Assembly: GCA_019244055.1 (NCBI GenBank)
Contig: JAFATG010000271.1
Coordinates: forward strand, 24,908 to 88,907
Direction of reading: 5' to 3'
Length of the DNA stretch: 64,000 bases
Source: Acidobacteriaceae bacterium
GTDB taxonomy: Bacteria; Acidobacteriota; Terriglobia; Bryobacterales; Bryobacteraceae
Under the pieces are notes generated by a model. It was given only the letters and a program-made list of their open reading frames with translations. It made no database searches and was not told the DNA's origin. Below, in pieces: positions 54,301 to 63,672 of this stretch. The position numbers and the translations under genes were made by a program. The first letter of the stretch is position 1, and each line of letters begins with the position of its first letter.

Positions 54301-54987
54301 GAACTCGGCAGCCCAATCCACAATCACTGGCTTGCGGCCGGCGTCATCAATGGCTGGCAGCTCTCCGGGGTTACGGAGTGGGAGAGCGGTTCGGTTCTCA
54401 CGTTCAACAATGGCGGCAACAACGGTAACTACGGCATGTCGCTGGTCGGCAGCGGTGTTCCGTGTCCGACTACAAAGCTGGCTGCGGGCGTCGCCTATCC
54501 GGTGGTCTGCGGCAGCAATGCAGTTATTCCAGGCTCCATCAACGCAACCAACCTGACTGGAATTCCAATTAACAATCAATCCATCCTCGGAACCAACGCC
54601 ATTGAACTCAACCCGCTGGTGACGTGCAATCCGAACTCCGGTCTTGGTCCCCATCAGTTCATCAATCAAAGCTGTTTCTCGGCGCCAACGGTGGTCGGCC
54701 AGAATGGCCCGACGCTTCTCCCGGTCTCTTATGGCCCGGCTTTCTTCGATTGGGACCTGGGATTGTTTAAGAACTTCCAGATCAAGGAATCGATGAAGCT
54801 GCAGTTCCGGGTCCAGGCGACCAACTTCCTGAATCACCCGTTGTGGTCGTTTAATGGCAGCAACCTCGGTCTTTCTTTCACCCAGAATGCAAATGGATCG
54901 TTCACGAATTCAAGTCCGAACTTTGGGACCGTCACGACGAAACAAGGAAATCGAATTGTCGAATTGGCCGTGAAGTTCTACTTCTGA
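51388..54987 (+). CDS. TonB-dependent receptor, Oar-like, with carboxypeptidase-regulatory domain
   Basis: 1199 residues. The ATG at 51388 follows AAAGGG and gives a signal peptide (MSKIRAVVVGFALVGLVAGS, cleaved near WAQA). Residues about 27-110 are a CarboxypepD_reg domain: FATLTGVVTDPSGAVVANAK, then SGYYTFASVPVGTYVLTIEA. A plug domain follows, with FIQEFRILASNFSAEEQKG and GPMVITTVTKSGGAQFHGNA, and the remainder is a 22-strand type barrel ending RIVELAVKFYF. It takes up a bulky substrate, probably glycan-related, across the outer membrane with TonB-ExbBD energy. It is closed by a strong terminator and expressed from its own promoter. Confidence 0.93.
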   Translation: MSKIRAVVVGFALVGLVAGSLWAQAIFATLTGVVTDPSGAVVANAKVTLRDAQSGSSRETVTDNSGYYTFASVPVGTYVLTIEAAGFQGFKVEGVALGGGEKRNVNASMQVGNTNQTVEVVGAADIVTPVDSGAKSDILTTKELENYVQVGSNAAEYIKIMPGFGNQNGTSNKANYTGQVIGINANGDAGSQSPLNDAFSYNGLPGNTLDIVADGAHVSDPGCNCDTPVNPNSDFIQEFRILASNFSAEEQKGPMVITTVTKSGGAQFHGNAFFSARNYVLNSNDALFNAEGQQQPHNKYYYPGGSLGGPVLIPWTHFNHNRDKLFFFTGYEYFYQVLDTGLLRATVPTPGMLNGDFSPAEVAKEGNITASGKAPGQVNQTKFPGGQIPASMIDPSMVALMKLYPAPNADPNATGGYNYVQSEIFNQNNYQWVSRVDYNISDNTKLFVRYNMQRETQQFPVGLWWRNGSQVPYPTPIEGLNRSDSVTGSLTHVFSPTMTNEVVMAYTFVGFPNVFKDPAKVDPKNVGFTDPLLFKNNVPQIPSFGQFGGEAALIFNPGGFEAGGPSSGLYANKYMPSVSDTLTKVWGTHTVKGGFFYEWIKNAQPANNFTNGEMIFDPNGNSYTTGNPYADELTGNLNSFTQTNFNRINDISYNTYEGFVQDSWKLNPRVTLELGLRMTHFTPWTDREGFGYSIFIPSQYAGSSCTSAPTFCGFQWHARDSSVPLGGFPTRTLFWQPRVGVAYDLTGRGNTVLRGGWGRFYYHSGQFTSGLDTSAGSESVTLTPSNINAALLVKNLGVIPFTAAPPTPAAVDSNDDRQPYTDSYSVTISQRLPWASLLEVAYVGNRSEDLQSNGGYGSNINLVPVGALFGQPNPGTANANNFRPFLGYGDLNLATNNLHANYNALQVKFLRQKNRYTISANYTYGKALGIVSPGNTTLGSVGATLDPFNLDQNYGVQPGDRRHIFNAAYSVELGSPIHNHWLAAGVINGWQLSGVTEWESGSVLTFNNGGNNGNYGMSLVGSGVPCPTTKLAAGVAYPVVCGSNAVIPGSINATNLTGIPINNQSILGTNAIELNPLVTCNPNSGLGPHQFINQSCFSAPTVVGQNGPTLLPVSYGPAFFDWDLGLFKNFQIKESMKLQFRVQATNFLNHPLWSFNGSNLGLSFTQNANGSFTNSSPNFGTVTTKQGNRIVELAVKFYF

Positions 54988-55013
54988 GAAGTCCTTCGAT
55001 CAAAGGCAATAGA

Positions 55014-55043
55014 ATGGGGTGGCTTCGGCCACCCCATTTTTTT
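55014..55043 (+). terminator. Rho-independent terminator behind the TonB receptor
   Basis: ATGGGGTGGC at 55014-55023 and GCCACCCCAT at 55028-55037 form a perfect 10-bp stem with a TTCG tetraloop, followed by a run of seven T (55037-55043). It is 27 bases after the receptor stop codon. A GTG at 55019 in frame with the next gene lies inside this stem and is not a start. Confidence 0.95.
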
Positions 55044-55069
55044 CCTGCATATTACAATTGGGATTCCCG

Positions 55070-57589
55070 ATGTTTCGTTTGCTGGGTGCCGGATTTCTTC
55101 TGGCCGGCTTGCTCCTTGCCCAGACACCCGCGCCGGAGACCTTGCTGCAGCAGGCAACGGAGTTGCAGGCCCAAGGAGACCTCAAACGAGCCGTAAAAAG
55201 CTATCAGGCCTTCTTGGCTCAACGGCCAAATGAGATCGCCGTGCGATCAAACCTGGGCGTTCTGCTATCCCGGCTGGGACGGTTCGAGGAAGCCATTAGC
55301 GAATACCGCAAAGCGCTCGATCTCGAGCCGGGAAACGCCACTCTCAGTTTGAACCTCGGATTGGCATATTACAAATCGGGGCGCATTCCCGAAGCAGCCA
55401 ATGAATTTTCGCAGGGTCGACAAATTGCGCCTGACAATCTCCAGATCACGCTTCTCCTGGCGGATTGTGAGTTGAGAATGGGCCAGAACGATCAAGTGAT
55501 CGCGCTACTGCGCCCCATAGAGCACGAAAATCCAGACAATCTTGCTATTGCTTATCTGCTGGGTTCGGCGCTCATCCGGGATAAGCAGGTCGAAGAAGGG
55601 CAGAAGCGTGTTGATCGTATTCTTCGAAACGGCGATACGGCGGAAGCACGATTTTTGCTAGGCAGCCAGATGTTCGCTGCGGGCGATTTCCCATCGGCGC
55701 TCAAGCAGTTCTCCCGCGCACTAGAACTCAACCCCAGGCTCCCTACTCTTCAGTCGTTCTATGGGCAAGCGTTGCTGAACACCGGCGATCCGGATGCCGC
55801 GGCCGCTGCATTTCAAAAGGAGCTAGCCTCAAATCCAGCCGATTTCGCGGCCAATTTATACTTAGCCGAAATCCTTATTCAGAGAGAGAAATGGAGTGAG
55901 GCGGAGCCATTGCTCACCCGCGCGTTGCAGATTCGCCCCGACTCATCGGTTGCAAAGCAAGATTTGGCGAAGGCGCAGAAACGGGAACAGCTCGACGCCG
56001 ATCCGGTCGCAAATGGGCCAAGGCCCGGCGATGAGGCCCCGGAATTCACCGTAACCAAGTCTGGTACCGGAGAACAAATCACTCTGCGTCAATTACGAGA
56101 TACGGGGCCGCTCGTGCTGGTGTTTGGAAGCTACACCTGTCCGAATTTCCGTGCCGCCGCGCCCACTCTGAATCAACTTTATGCAGAGTACAAGGGCAAA
56201 GTCGATTTTTATCTGATCTACATTCGCGAGGCGCATTCCACGAGTGATTGGCAAAGTACCCGCAACCAACGAGACGGGATTGTTCTGCGCCCGGCAGCGA
56301 ACATGAGCGAACAACAGGAGCACGCCACCTTGTGCGTGCGGAAATTGCATCTTGGATTCCCTGCGCTCCTCGACGGCGTAACGGGTGCAGCGGAGAAGTC
56401 CTATTCAGCGTGGCCGAGCAGAGCCTATCTGATCGATCGGCAGGGCCGCATCGTTTTCAGCACGGGTCTCAGTGAAATCGATTTCAAACCAGATCAGCTC
56501 CGGGCTGCCATTCGCGCCGTAAGCGATCCAGCGCAATTGCCCGAAGCGTTGGTCCAGGATGCCATTGCAAAGCAGCGGGCCGGCGATCTCGAGGGCGCGG
56601 TCAAAGAATACCGGGAGTTTCTGAAGGATCATCCTGAAGCGACCGCAATTCACTCTAACTTAGGCGCTGCTCTCGCGGGATTAGGTCAGTTCGAAGAAGC
56701 TGTTGCCGAGTACAAGACGGCTCTCAAGCAGTCGCCCTCATTATCCGGAGTGAGGCTCAATTTGGCTTTGGCCTACTACAAAATGGGACGGATCGGAGCG
56801 GCATCGGACGAATTAGTCAAAGTGCAGGCGGAAACTTCTGCAAACGGCCAAGCCGTGCTCTTGTTAGCAGATTGCTATCTACGGATGGGCCGAAACAAGG
56901 ATGTCATCGCGCTGCTAAAGCCGGTACAGAAGGACCACCCGGACGACCTGGCGATTACTTATCTGCTGGGCACTGCATTGATTCGCGACAACCAGATCGA
57001 GAAGGGCCAAATATTAGTCGACCGTATCCTGCGGAATGGCGAATCGGCGGAGGCGCACTTGATGCTCGGCAGCGCCAAGATGCAAGTGAGAGATTTCGCG
57101 GGCGCCAGAGACGAATTCGCAAAGGCTGTAGCTCTCAATCCGAAACTTCCGGACGCCCACGTCCTCTATGCCCAGGCGCTGCAACTCACCGGCGATCCGG
57201 ACACAGCACTGAAAGAGTTTAAAGCGGAACTGGCGCTAGATCCATACAACTTCGATTCAAACCTAGAAATGGGTGTGCTGCTCCGGCAGGATGAAAAATT
57301 CGACGAGGCGCTGCCCTATCTCGAGCGCACTCTGAACGTCCGGCCGGGCGACGTGGCGGTGCGCTATCAAATTGCAACGATCGCGCTCTCGCAAGGCAAG
57401 GTCGACCAGGCGCGTACCGAGCTGGAATCTATAGTAAAGGAATCACCCCAATTCACCGAAGCCCACGTTTCTTTGGCAACCGTCTACTACCGGTTGAAAC
57501 GTCCTGCCGACGGAAATCGGGAACGTGGGATCGTTCAAAGACTGACTGCCGAAGCGCAAGCAAAGCAGCCGGGAGTTAAGGCGCAGTGA
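55070..57589 (+). CDS. TPR protein with central deiodinase-like thioredoxin fold (TPR-DIO-TPR)
   Basis: 839 residues from the ATG at 55070; earlier in-frame starts lie in the terminator. Signal peptide: MFRLLGAGFLLAGLLLAQ. Residues about 25-325 are TPRs, such as AIRSNLGVLLSRLGRFEEAI-like units. Residues about 335-490 resemble iodothyronine deiodinase or redoxin: GPLVLVFGSYTCPNFRAAAP, VDFYLIYIREAHS and WPSRAYLIDRQGRIVFSTG, with Cys357 where deiodinases have selenocysteine. From about 500 a second TPR array repeats the first: DLAITYLLGTALIRDNQIEK parallels NLAIAYLLGSALIRDKQVEE. It overlaps the cytochrome gene by 4 bases. Role: periplasmic, perhaps thiol redox coupled to protein scaffolding; unknown. 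Confidence 0.8.
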   Translation: MFRLLGAGFLLAGLLLAQTPAPETLLQQATELQAQGDLKRAVKSYQAFLAQRPNEIAVRSNLGVLLSRLGRFEEAISEYRKALDLEPGNATLSLNLGLAYYKSGRIPEAANEFSQGRQIAPDNLQITLLLADCELRMGQNDQVIALLRPIEHENPDNLAIAYLLGSALIRDKQVEEGQKRVDRILRNGDTAEARFLLGSQMFAAGDFPSALKQFSRALELNPRLPTLQSFYGQALLNTGDPDAAAAAFQKELASNPADFAANLYLAEILIQREKWSEAEPLLTRALQIRPDSSVAKQDLAKAQKREQLDADPVANGPRPGDEAPEFTVTKSGTGEQITLRQLRDTGPLVLVFGSYTCPNFRAAAPTLNQLYAEYKGKVDFYLIYIREAHSTSDWQSTRNQRDGIVLRPAANMSEQQEHATLCVRKLHLGFPALLDGVTGAAEKSYSAWPSRAYLIDRQGRIVFSTGLSEIDFKPDQLRAAIRAVSDPAQLPEALVQDAIAKQRAGDLEGAVKEYREFLKDHPEATAIHSNLGAALAGLGQFEEAVAEYKTALKQSPSLSGVRLNLALAYYKMGRIGAASDELVKVQAETSANGQAVLLLADCYLRMGRNKDVIALLKPVQKDHPDDLAITYLLGTALIRDNQIEKGQILVDRILRNGESAEAHLMLGSAKMQVRDFAGARDEFAKAVALNPKLPDAHVLYAQALQLTGDPDTALKEFKAELALDPYNFDSNLEMGVLLRQDEKFDEALPYLERTLNVRPGDVAVRYQIATIALSQGKVDQARTELESIVKESPQFTEAHVSLATVYYRLKRPADGNRERGIVQRLTAEAQAKQPGVKAQ

Positions 57590-58548
57590 TCCTGGCCCTA
57601 GCGGGATCCTCTACCTGCGCCGCTTGTCATAAGGTCGAGTACACCTCGCAGATTGAGACATCCATGGCGCATGCTATGGAACCAGTCGCGGGTTGCATCA
57701 TCCTCAAGCAGCATGCGGTGCTCACTTTTCGCGATGGCGTTTATCACTACCGTATCGAGCGGCAGGGAGACCAAAGCTTGTATTCGGTAACGGATGGCAA
57801 GAATACCGTTACCGTGCCGCTCGAATATGCTTTCGGATTGGGGAAAGCCGGACAGACCTATGTATTCGAGCTGGACGGTAAGATGTATGAAAGCCGGGTG
57901 AGCTTCTATGCTGCGCTGAATGGTCTCGATTTGACCACGGGAGCTGCAAATCTTCAACCTGGTAATCTGCGGGAAGCGGCGGGTCGACTGATGGACCGGC
58001 GCGGCGCGGAAGATTGCTTTGGCTGTCACAGTACCAGCGCGACACGCGAGCATCTTCAGAATCCTGAATCGTTGACTCCGGGAGTCACATGTGAGCATTG
58101 CCATGGATCGGCTCTTGCGCACGTTGAAGGATTTCGCCAAGGTAAACCGGCTGCCATGAAAAATCTATCAGCGCTCACCACCGAGGAGTTGTCCGATTTC
58201 TGCGGCCAATGTCATCGGACATGGGCGCAGATCGCCGCGGATGGGCCGCACGACATTAATAATGTTCGTTTCCAGCCGTATCGATTGGCGAACAGCAAGT
58301 GCTACGATCCTTCCGACAAGCGCATCAGTTGCGTCGTTTGCCACAATGTTCACCAGGAAGTAGTCGGTTCAGATTCGTTCTACGATCGTAAATGTTTGGC
58401 CTGTCATGCAAGCGCTAAACATTGCGCCGTTTCGACCCAAAACTGCGTTTCGTGTCACATGCCTAAGTTGGAGCTCCCCGGCGCGCATTACAAGTTCACC
58501 GATCATCAGATCAGAATAGTGAGGGCTAATGCGTCTTATCCGCCGTAG
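57586..58548 (+). CDS. Seven-heme c-type cytochrome
   Basis: 320 residues from a GTG overlapping the upstream stop (GTGA). Seven CxxCH motifs are visible: CAACH, CFGCH, CEHCH, CGQCH, CVVCH, CLACH and CVSCH. The first motif starts only 11 residues from the N-terminus, and the leading segment ([10 protein letters not shown]) is too short for a normal Sec signal, although c-type heme attachment requires export. It resembles the multiheme cytochromes next to TPR and CRTAC1 genes in Acidobacteriota. It is the middle gene of a tight operon and probably carries electrons for the neighbouring redoxin- or FG-GAP-type proteins. The start may be misplaced. Confidence 0.88.
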   Translation: MILALAGSSTCAACHKVEYTSQIETSMAHAMEPVAGCIILKQHAVLTFRDGVYHYRIERQGDQSLYSVTDGKNTVTVPLEYAFGLGKAGQTYVFELDGKMYESRVSFYAALNGLDLTTGAANLQPGNLREAAGRLMDRRGAEDCFGCHSTSATREHLQNPESLTPGVTCEHCHGSALAHVEGFRQGKPAAMKNLSALTTEELSDFCGQCHRTWAQIAADGPHDINNVRFQPYRLANSKCYDPSDKRISCVVCHNVHQEVVGSDSFYDRKCLACHASAKHCAVSTQNCVSCHMPKLELPGAHYKFTDHQIRIVRANASYPP

Positions 58549-60250
58549 CATCACACGGCGAGAGATCTTGGGGCTTGCCGCCGCGGCTGGAATTGCTCCA
58601 CTCTTCGGCAGACAGGCCGATTCGCCTCCCGCTGATTCGCTTTTCATTGAGGTTCCCACTTCTTCCAGCGGAATCGAATGGGTGCATGACAACGCCATGT
58701 CCCCGGAGCACTACCTGCCCGAGACGCTCGGGCCGGGCTGTGCGTTCCTTGACTACGATAACGACGGCTGGATGGACATTTATCTCGTAAACAGCGGACC
58801 GTGTGATTTCTGGAAGCCGCCTAAGCCGATTCGCAACGCGCTCTATAAGAACAACCGCAACGGGACGTTCACAGATGTCACTGAGCAGGCCGGTGTGCCC
58901 GGCGGAACATTCGGAATGGGTGTGGCCGTGGGCGATTTTGACAACGACGGCTGGGCTGACATGCTTGTTACCGCTTATGGTAAGTGCATCCTCTACAAGA
59001 ACAACCATAACGGCACTTTCACCGATGTGACGGAAAAGGCGGGCGTGGCCACGCCGGGCTGGACCACAAGCGCTGTCTGGTTCGATTACGATAACGATGG
59101 CCGGCTGGATCTGTTTATCTGCAGTTTCGTCGACTATTCCGGGTCACACAAGTTCGAATGCGGGGATAACAAGCTGGGAAAGCATTATTATTGCATCCCG
59201 CGCGTGTTTAAGGGCACGTGCAGTTTTCTCTACCACAATAACGGCGACGGCACTTTCACGGAGGTGAGCAAGGGAACTGATATCGCTAAAGCCATCGGCA
59301 AGGGTTTAGGCGTAGTGGCGACCGATATCAACAACGACGGGCGTATGGATCTGTTCGTCGCTAATGATACCGTCCAAAACTTTCTATTTGTAAACCGAGG
59401 GCCTGGCCCGGGCGGGCAGTGGAAATGGGAAGAAGTCGCCATGCAGGCGGAAGTGGGATTCAGTGAAAACGGACAGCCACGTTCCGGAATGGGTGTTGAT
59501 GCCGCCGATATCAATGCAGATGGCTGGCAGGACCTCTTTGTCGCAAACGTCGACCAGGAGATGTTTTCGGTCTACCAGAACAACAAAGATGAGACATTTC
59601 GGGATATAGCGCACCTGGAGGGCGTCGCGCAAGCCACCCGTTTGCTAAGTGGTTGGGGCCTGAAATACTTCGATTACGACAACGATGGGGCAGTAGATCT
59701 AATTCTTGCCAACGGCCATCCCGATGACATGATTGATCATTACTCGTCACAAGTGAAATATAAAGAGCCGCTGCTCCTTTTCCATCATGAGGCGGATGGA
59801 AAACTTCACAATGTAAGTGAGAAGGCTGGCCCAGCTTTTCAAAAGGTCTTTCCAGCGCGCGGGCTCTCCGTCGGAGACTACAACAACGACGGGGCGCTGG
59901 ACGTCCTAATTTGTAATAACGGCGGCGCACCTGTGTTACTCAAAAACAACGCAGCTAAGGGCAACAACTGGCTCGGTATCAGGCTCGAAGGTGTAATCTG
60001 TAACCGCGATGCCATCGGAGCAAAGATTTACTGGGCCACTGGCGGCAAAAAGCATTTTCGCCTGAAAAACAACGGTGGAAGTTATCTCTCTTCGCATGAT
60101 CCGCGTGAAGTGCTCGGGATTGGCTCTTCTGAAAAAATCGATGAGCTCGAAATACGTTGGCCCGCTCCCAGTAAGCGCGTGGATAAGTTCACTGACCTTC
60201 CCATAAACACCTATATCCGCCTTGTCGAAGGCAAGGGGATCCAGACCTGA
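58529..60250 (+). CDS. CRTAC1-type FG-GAP/ASPIC-UnbV protein, Tat-exported
   Basis: 573 residues. The N-terminus ([18 protein letters not shown]) is a Tat-type signal, although the -2/+ region is compact. At least seven FG-GAP/VCBS Ca2+-binding loops are visible, such as [54 protein letters not shown] and [19 protein letters not shown]. The C-terminal 100 residues match ASPIC/Unb[21 protein letters not shown] and the [20 protein letters not shown] stretch. These are extracellular or periplasmic beta-propellers. The 20-base overlap with the cytochrome gene places it in the same operon. Confidence 0.92.
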   Translation: MRLIRRSITRREILGLAAAAGIAPLFGRQADSPPADSLFIEVPTSSSGIEWVHDNAMSPEHYLPETLGPGCAFLDYDNDGWMDIYLVNSGPCDFWKPPKPIRNALYKNNRNGTFTDVTEQAGVPGGTFGMGVAVGDFDNDGWADMLVTAYGKCILYKNNHNGTFTDVTEKAGVATPGWTTSAVWFDYDNDGRLDLFICSFVDYSGSHKFECGDNKLGKHYYCIPRVFKGTCSFLYHNNGDGTFTEVSKGTDIAKAIGKGLGVVATDINNDGRMDLFVANDTVQNFLFVNRGPGPGGQWKWEEVAMQAEVGFSENGQPRSGMGVDAADINADGWQDLFVANVDQEMFSVYQNNKDETFRDIAHLEGVAQATRLLSGWGLKYFDYDNDGAVDLILANGHPDDMIDHYSSQVKYKEPLLLFHHEADGKLHNVSEKAGPAFQKVFPARGLSVGDYNNDGALDVLICNNGGAPVLLKNNAAKGNNWLGIRLEGVICNRDAIGAKIYWATGGKKHFRLKNNGGSYLSSHDPREVLGIGSSEKIDELEIRWPAPSKRVDKFTDLPINTYIRLVEGKGIQT

Positions 60251-60259
60251 AATAGGCCG

Positions 60260-61612
60260 TTACGCTTTGGCTCTGAGGTTCTTCGCGTCTGCGTCGAACT
60301 GCACCGGCGCCTTTCGGAAGTACGATTCGTTGGCCATGTGGCACGCAATCGCGGCGTGATTTCCGAATACAGCATCTTCTGTGACTGGCTTGCGGCTCTT
60401 CACGGATTCGAAAAACGTCCAGAGGTGAGGCTGCAGGTCGTCCCAGTCGGCGCCGTTGTACAGCGCCTCATCGTTGATGGGCTCATGTCCGGGCTCTATG
60501 TAGTGCTCGGCGTGCCATTGCTTGACATATTCTTCGCGCATCTCCCGCGGAAAACTTCCGCAGTAATAGCTCGGTTCCGTGTCAACGCCGGCTTGCGGTA
60601 GATAGCGCAACCACTTGCCACTCGCTTCCATAATGCCTTTCGGACCCATGAACCGTGCCAATTCCGGCGTCTCGGCCCCGAGATCCAAGCGCACATAGAC
60701 GGGAATGTCATGATAATCGAACAGCACAGCTTGAAAATCCGGCATATTGCGCCCGTCCTTCCAGCGGAAAATACCACCGAGCGCGGAAGCCGATTGAGGC
60801 GCTTCGTTCCATCCGAGCGTAAAGAGCATTCCGCTAAGCAGGTGCACCATCAGATCTCCCGCTACACCGGTGCCGTACTCGCGCCAGCATCGCCAGCGTG
60901 CGAATCGCTCCTTGTTGAACGGGATCTTCGGCGCATCATTCAGCCATGTGTTCCAGTCCAGATTCTCCGGTGAAAGGTCAGGCGGTGGCGGATACTCCCA
61001 TGCGCCCGTCGGGCTGTTCCGGCCCAAGCTGAGTTCCACCATTTCGATGTCCCCGATTGCGCCATCATGATACATCTCGTGCGCCTTTTTGCAAAGAGCG
61101 GAGCTGACGCGCTGAGAGCCGATCTGGACGATGCGGTTGTTCTTCTTTGCTGCCTCCACGATTTCGAACCCTTGCGGAATGGTGTGGGACATTGGCTTCT
61201 CGCAGTAGATGTCCTTCCCCGCGTTGCAGGAATCGACTACCACCCGCATATGCCAATGATCCGGGACTGCAGCCAGAATGCAATCGATATCTTTGCGATC
61301 CAGCAGTTCCTGATACTTTCTCGTTACAGGCAATTGGGAGTTGCCGGTGATCTGCCTGGCCAAGAGGTGACGCCCATCGTAAAGATCGGCCGCTCCGACA
61401 CACTCCATACCGGGAAGTGCAATCGCGTTCTCGAGGACGCCCGCCCCCTCCATCCCGACTCCGACCATCCCGAATCGGATACGGTCGCTAGGCGCAACAG
61501 GTTTAGAATTTTGTCCAAAGGCGGGCTGTTCCAGCGCAATCGCCCTGGGTCCCAGTAGGGCACCGGCAGCAGCAGACTTTAGAAACTGGCGTCGAGGAAG
61601 TTTGGTTTTCAT
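60260..61612 (-). CDS. Tat-exported Gfo/Idh/MocA-family oxidoreductase
   Basis: 450 residues from the ATG at 61612; longer readings add a 21-residue piece with no ribosome site. The Tat signal is LPRRQFLKSAAAGALLGP. The Rossmann part includes RFGMVGVGMEGAGVLENAIA, AAVPDHWHMRVVVDSCNAGK and the canonical YCEKPMSHTIPQG. The C-terminal half has EYGTGVAGDLMVHLLSGMLF. Family members reversibly oxidise sugars or related compounds with NAD(P), though exported ones may use a bound cofactor. It converges with the FG-GAP gene after 9 bases and is divergent from the ribokinase gene. Confidence 0.92.
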   Translation of the reverse strand: MKTKLPRRQFLKSAAAGALLGPRAIALEQPAFGQNSKPVAPSDRIRFGMVGVGMEGAGVLENAIALPGMECVGAADLYDGRHLLARQITGNSQLPVTRKYQELLDRKDIDCILAAVPDHWHMRVVVDSCNAGKDIYCEKPMSHTIPQGFEIVEAAKKNNRIVQIGSQRVSSALCKKAHEMYHDGAIGDIEMVELSLGRNSPTGAWEYPPPPDLSPENLDWNTWLNDAPKIPFNKERFARWRCWREYGTGVAGDLMVHLLSGMLFTLGWNEAPQSASALGGIFRWKDGRNMPDFQAVLFDYHDIPVYVRLDLGAETPELARFMGPKGIMEASGKWLRYLPQAGVDTEPSYYCGSFPREMREEYVKQWHAEHYIEPGHEPINDEALYNGADWDDLQPHLWTFFESVKSRKPVTEDAVFGNHAAIACHMANESYFRKAPVQFDADAKNLRAKA

Positions 61613-61714
61613 AACTGCTCTCATACTACTGCTGAGGACGCGAAATAGAATTACCGTCCGTCCCCGCGATATCATCCTCTCGATGTCCAGAAACGTAGCT
61701 GGCGTAAGTAGATC

Positions 61715-62662
61715 ATGAGTCGGTTGCCCGCCAAGAAGATCCTGGTGCTTGGGAGCCTCAACATCGATCTAGTGCAACCCGTCGGGCGTGTTCCTGAAGC
61801 CGGTGAGACGATCCGCGGGGCCGATCTCCAGATCTATGTCGGAGGTAAGGGCGCGAATCAGGCCTGCGCGGCCGCTTTGCTAGGCGGCAATGTTCAGATG
61901 GCCGGAATGATCGGAAACGACGTGTTCGGCGCACGCTTGCTGGCCGAACTCCAGGAGGCGGGTGTCGACACATCCCTGGTTCAGGCCGCTGAAACGGCTT
62001 CCGGCAGCGCGATCATTTTTGTCCTGCCCAATGGCGAGAACAGAATTGTCATTTCGCCGGGCGCAAACGCGGCGGTCACGGGCACGGTCGTGAAGCAAGC
62101 GATCGATTCTCTGGAAGCAGGGGATTTCTTGTTATGCCAGTTGGAAATTCCCATCGCGTCCGTAATGGAGGCGATGCGACCGGCTTACAAGAAGGGCGTT
62201 ATTACCATCCTGGATCCGGCTCCGGTCTGCGATTTTTCGGACGACGTGTTCCGGTCAGTTCGCATACTCACTCCTAACCAAATTGAAGCCGGGCTGCTGC
62301 TCGGAGAAGCCACGCCGATTGGAACTCTGGCAGAAGCGGAGCGGTGCGCACGAAAGCTGCAGGCGCGCGGCGTAGAAACAGTCGTAGTGAAGATGGGCGA
62401 ACAGGGTTCGTTCGTTGCCGGGCAAAACGAGAGCTTCGTCGCTCCCGGTTTCGAAGTGACTGCTGTGGACACCACAGCGGCCGGCGACGCGTTTAATGGC
62501 GCCTTTGCTGTCGCTCTCAGGGAAGGATTAGGTTCGCGTGATGCAGCGCGCTTTGCGAATGCCGCGGCGGGCCTATCTGTCACGCGGAATGGAGCGCTGA
62601 AATCCATGCCCAACCGGTTGGAAGTAGATCAGTTCCTGGCTTCCAAGGGTCCTTCTGCATGA
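61715..62662 (+). CDS. rbsK: Ribokinase (PfkB family)
   Basis: 315 residues. PfkB family: ILVLGSLNIDLVQPVGRVPE, then YVGGKGANQACAAALLGG (sugar-binding GGKGANQA), VKMGEQGSF, and DTTAAGDAFNGAFAVAL, the ATP/anion-hole motif with the catalytic Asp. It phosphorylates D-ribose at O5 in the cytoplasm. The next gene is a sugar porter whose ATG overlaps the stop (ATGA), so they form a two-gene ribose operon. The assignment to ribose rather than another sugar is from family similarity. Confidence 0.9.
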   Translation: MSRLPAKKILVLGSLNIDLVQPVGRVPEAGETIRGADLQIYVGGKGANQACAAALLGGNVQMAGMIGNDVFGARLLAELQEAGVDTSLVQAAETASGSAIIFVLPNGENRIVISPGANAAVTGTVVKQAIDSLEAGDFLLCQLEIPIASVMEAMRPAYKKGVITILDPAPVCDFSDDVFRSVRILTPNQIEAGLLLGEATPIGTLAEAERCARKLQARGVETVVVKMGEQGSFVAGQNESFVAPGFEVTAVDTTAAGDAFNGAFAVALREGLGSRDAARFANAAAGLSVTRNGALKSMPNRLEVDQFLASKGPSA

Positions 62663-63654
62663 TGACCGTCAATAGCTCAGGGCTGGCGGTCCTTCTCTGC
62701 ATTCTGACGATGATTGGCTGGGGCTCTTGGGCGAATACGCAAAAACTCGCTGGACGTGAGCATTGGCCCTTTGAACTCTTCTATTGGGACTACTCGATCG
62801 GGGTCGCGATTATGGGAGTGATCTTCTGTTTTACTTTCGGGATCATTGGCTCGGCCGGAACGTCCTCTGTCGCGAACCTTCAGAGCGCCTCCGCATCAGC
62901 AATCGGGCGCGCTCTCGGTAGCGGCGCGCTTTTTAACCTCGCCAATATCCTCCTGGTAGCGGCAATCGACGCCGCCGGTATGGCCGTTGCGTTTCCTGTC
63001 GGCATCGGATTGGCGCTGGTGATCGGCACGGCCCAAAGCTATATCCAGCAGCCGAAGGGCAATCCAACGCTGCTCTTTTTAGGCGTCGGATGCGTCTTGG
63101 TAGCGATCATTGTTTCTGCCGCCGCGCATGGTCGTATCCTCAAGGAATCCGTGTCCCGCAAAACATCCGGCCTATTGTGGGCCATTGCGGCGGGTCTCCT
63201 CATGGGATTCTTTTATCCGCAACTCATGCGAGCTATATCGCCCGCCTTTAATACCCAGCCGATCCAGCCTGGAACATTGACCCCGTACGTCGCTCTCCTG
63301 TTTTTCGGCTGTGGAGTTCTCATCAGCAGTGTCCCGTTTAACGGTTGGTTCATGCACTCTCGGGGTTCGCATTTTTCGGAGTATCAAGCAGCGCCAATCA
63401 ATCGCCACATCCCTGGGATCATCGGCGGGTTTATCTGGATGATCGCTATGAGCCTCAACGTGATCGCGTCGGGTGTTGCTGGACCGGCCATTTCCTACGC
63501 GCTAGGCCAAGGCGCGACCCTTGTAGCAGCGCTCTGGGGTGTTTTCGTATGGCGAGAGTTTCGCAATGCTCCTCAACAAACCAATGTTCTCGTAGTGATC
63601 ATGTTTATTGGCTATGCTGCCGGGCTCGTGCTTATCGGTCGCGCAATCTACTGA
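62659..63654 (+). CDS. GRP-family sugar transporter (glucose/ribose porter type)
   Basis: 331 residues, about 10 TM helices. It matches the drug/metabolite superfamily GRP transporters: TMIGWGSWANTQKLAGREHW and FELFYWDYSIGVAIMGVIF in the first helices, then GSGALFNLANILLVAAID, FPVGIGLALVIGTAQSYIQQ and GGFIWMIAMSLNVIASGVAG. It is translated with the ribokinase (4-base ATGA overlap), so the likely substrate is ribose or a similar sugar. It probably works by proton symport. Confidence 0.88.
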   Translation: MMTVNSSGLAVLLCILTMIGWGSWANTQKLAGREHWPFELFYWDYSIGVAIMGVIFCFTFGIIGSAGTSSVANLQSASASAIGRALGSGALFNLANILLVAAIDAAGMAVAFPVGIGLALVIGTAQSYIQQPKGNPTLLFLGVGCVLVAIIVSAAAHGRILKESVSRKTSGLLWAIAAGLLMGFFYPQLMRAISPAFNTQPIQPGTLTPYVALLFFGCGVLISSVPFNGWFMHSRGSHFSEYQAAPINRHIPGIIGGFIWMIAMSLNVIASGVAGPAISYALGQGATLVAALWGVFVWREFRNAPQQTNVLVVIMFIGYAAGLVLIGRAIY

Positions 63655-63672
63655 ACTGCCGGAGTGCACGTC

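Noticed and set aside
55019..55069. Extended N-terminus of the TPR protein from a GTG at 55019
   Set aside because: The GTG lies inside the stem of the terminator (55014-55043); the ATG at 55070 gives a clean signal peptide.
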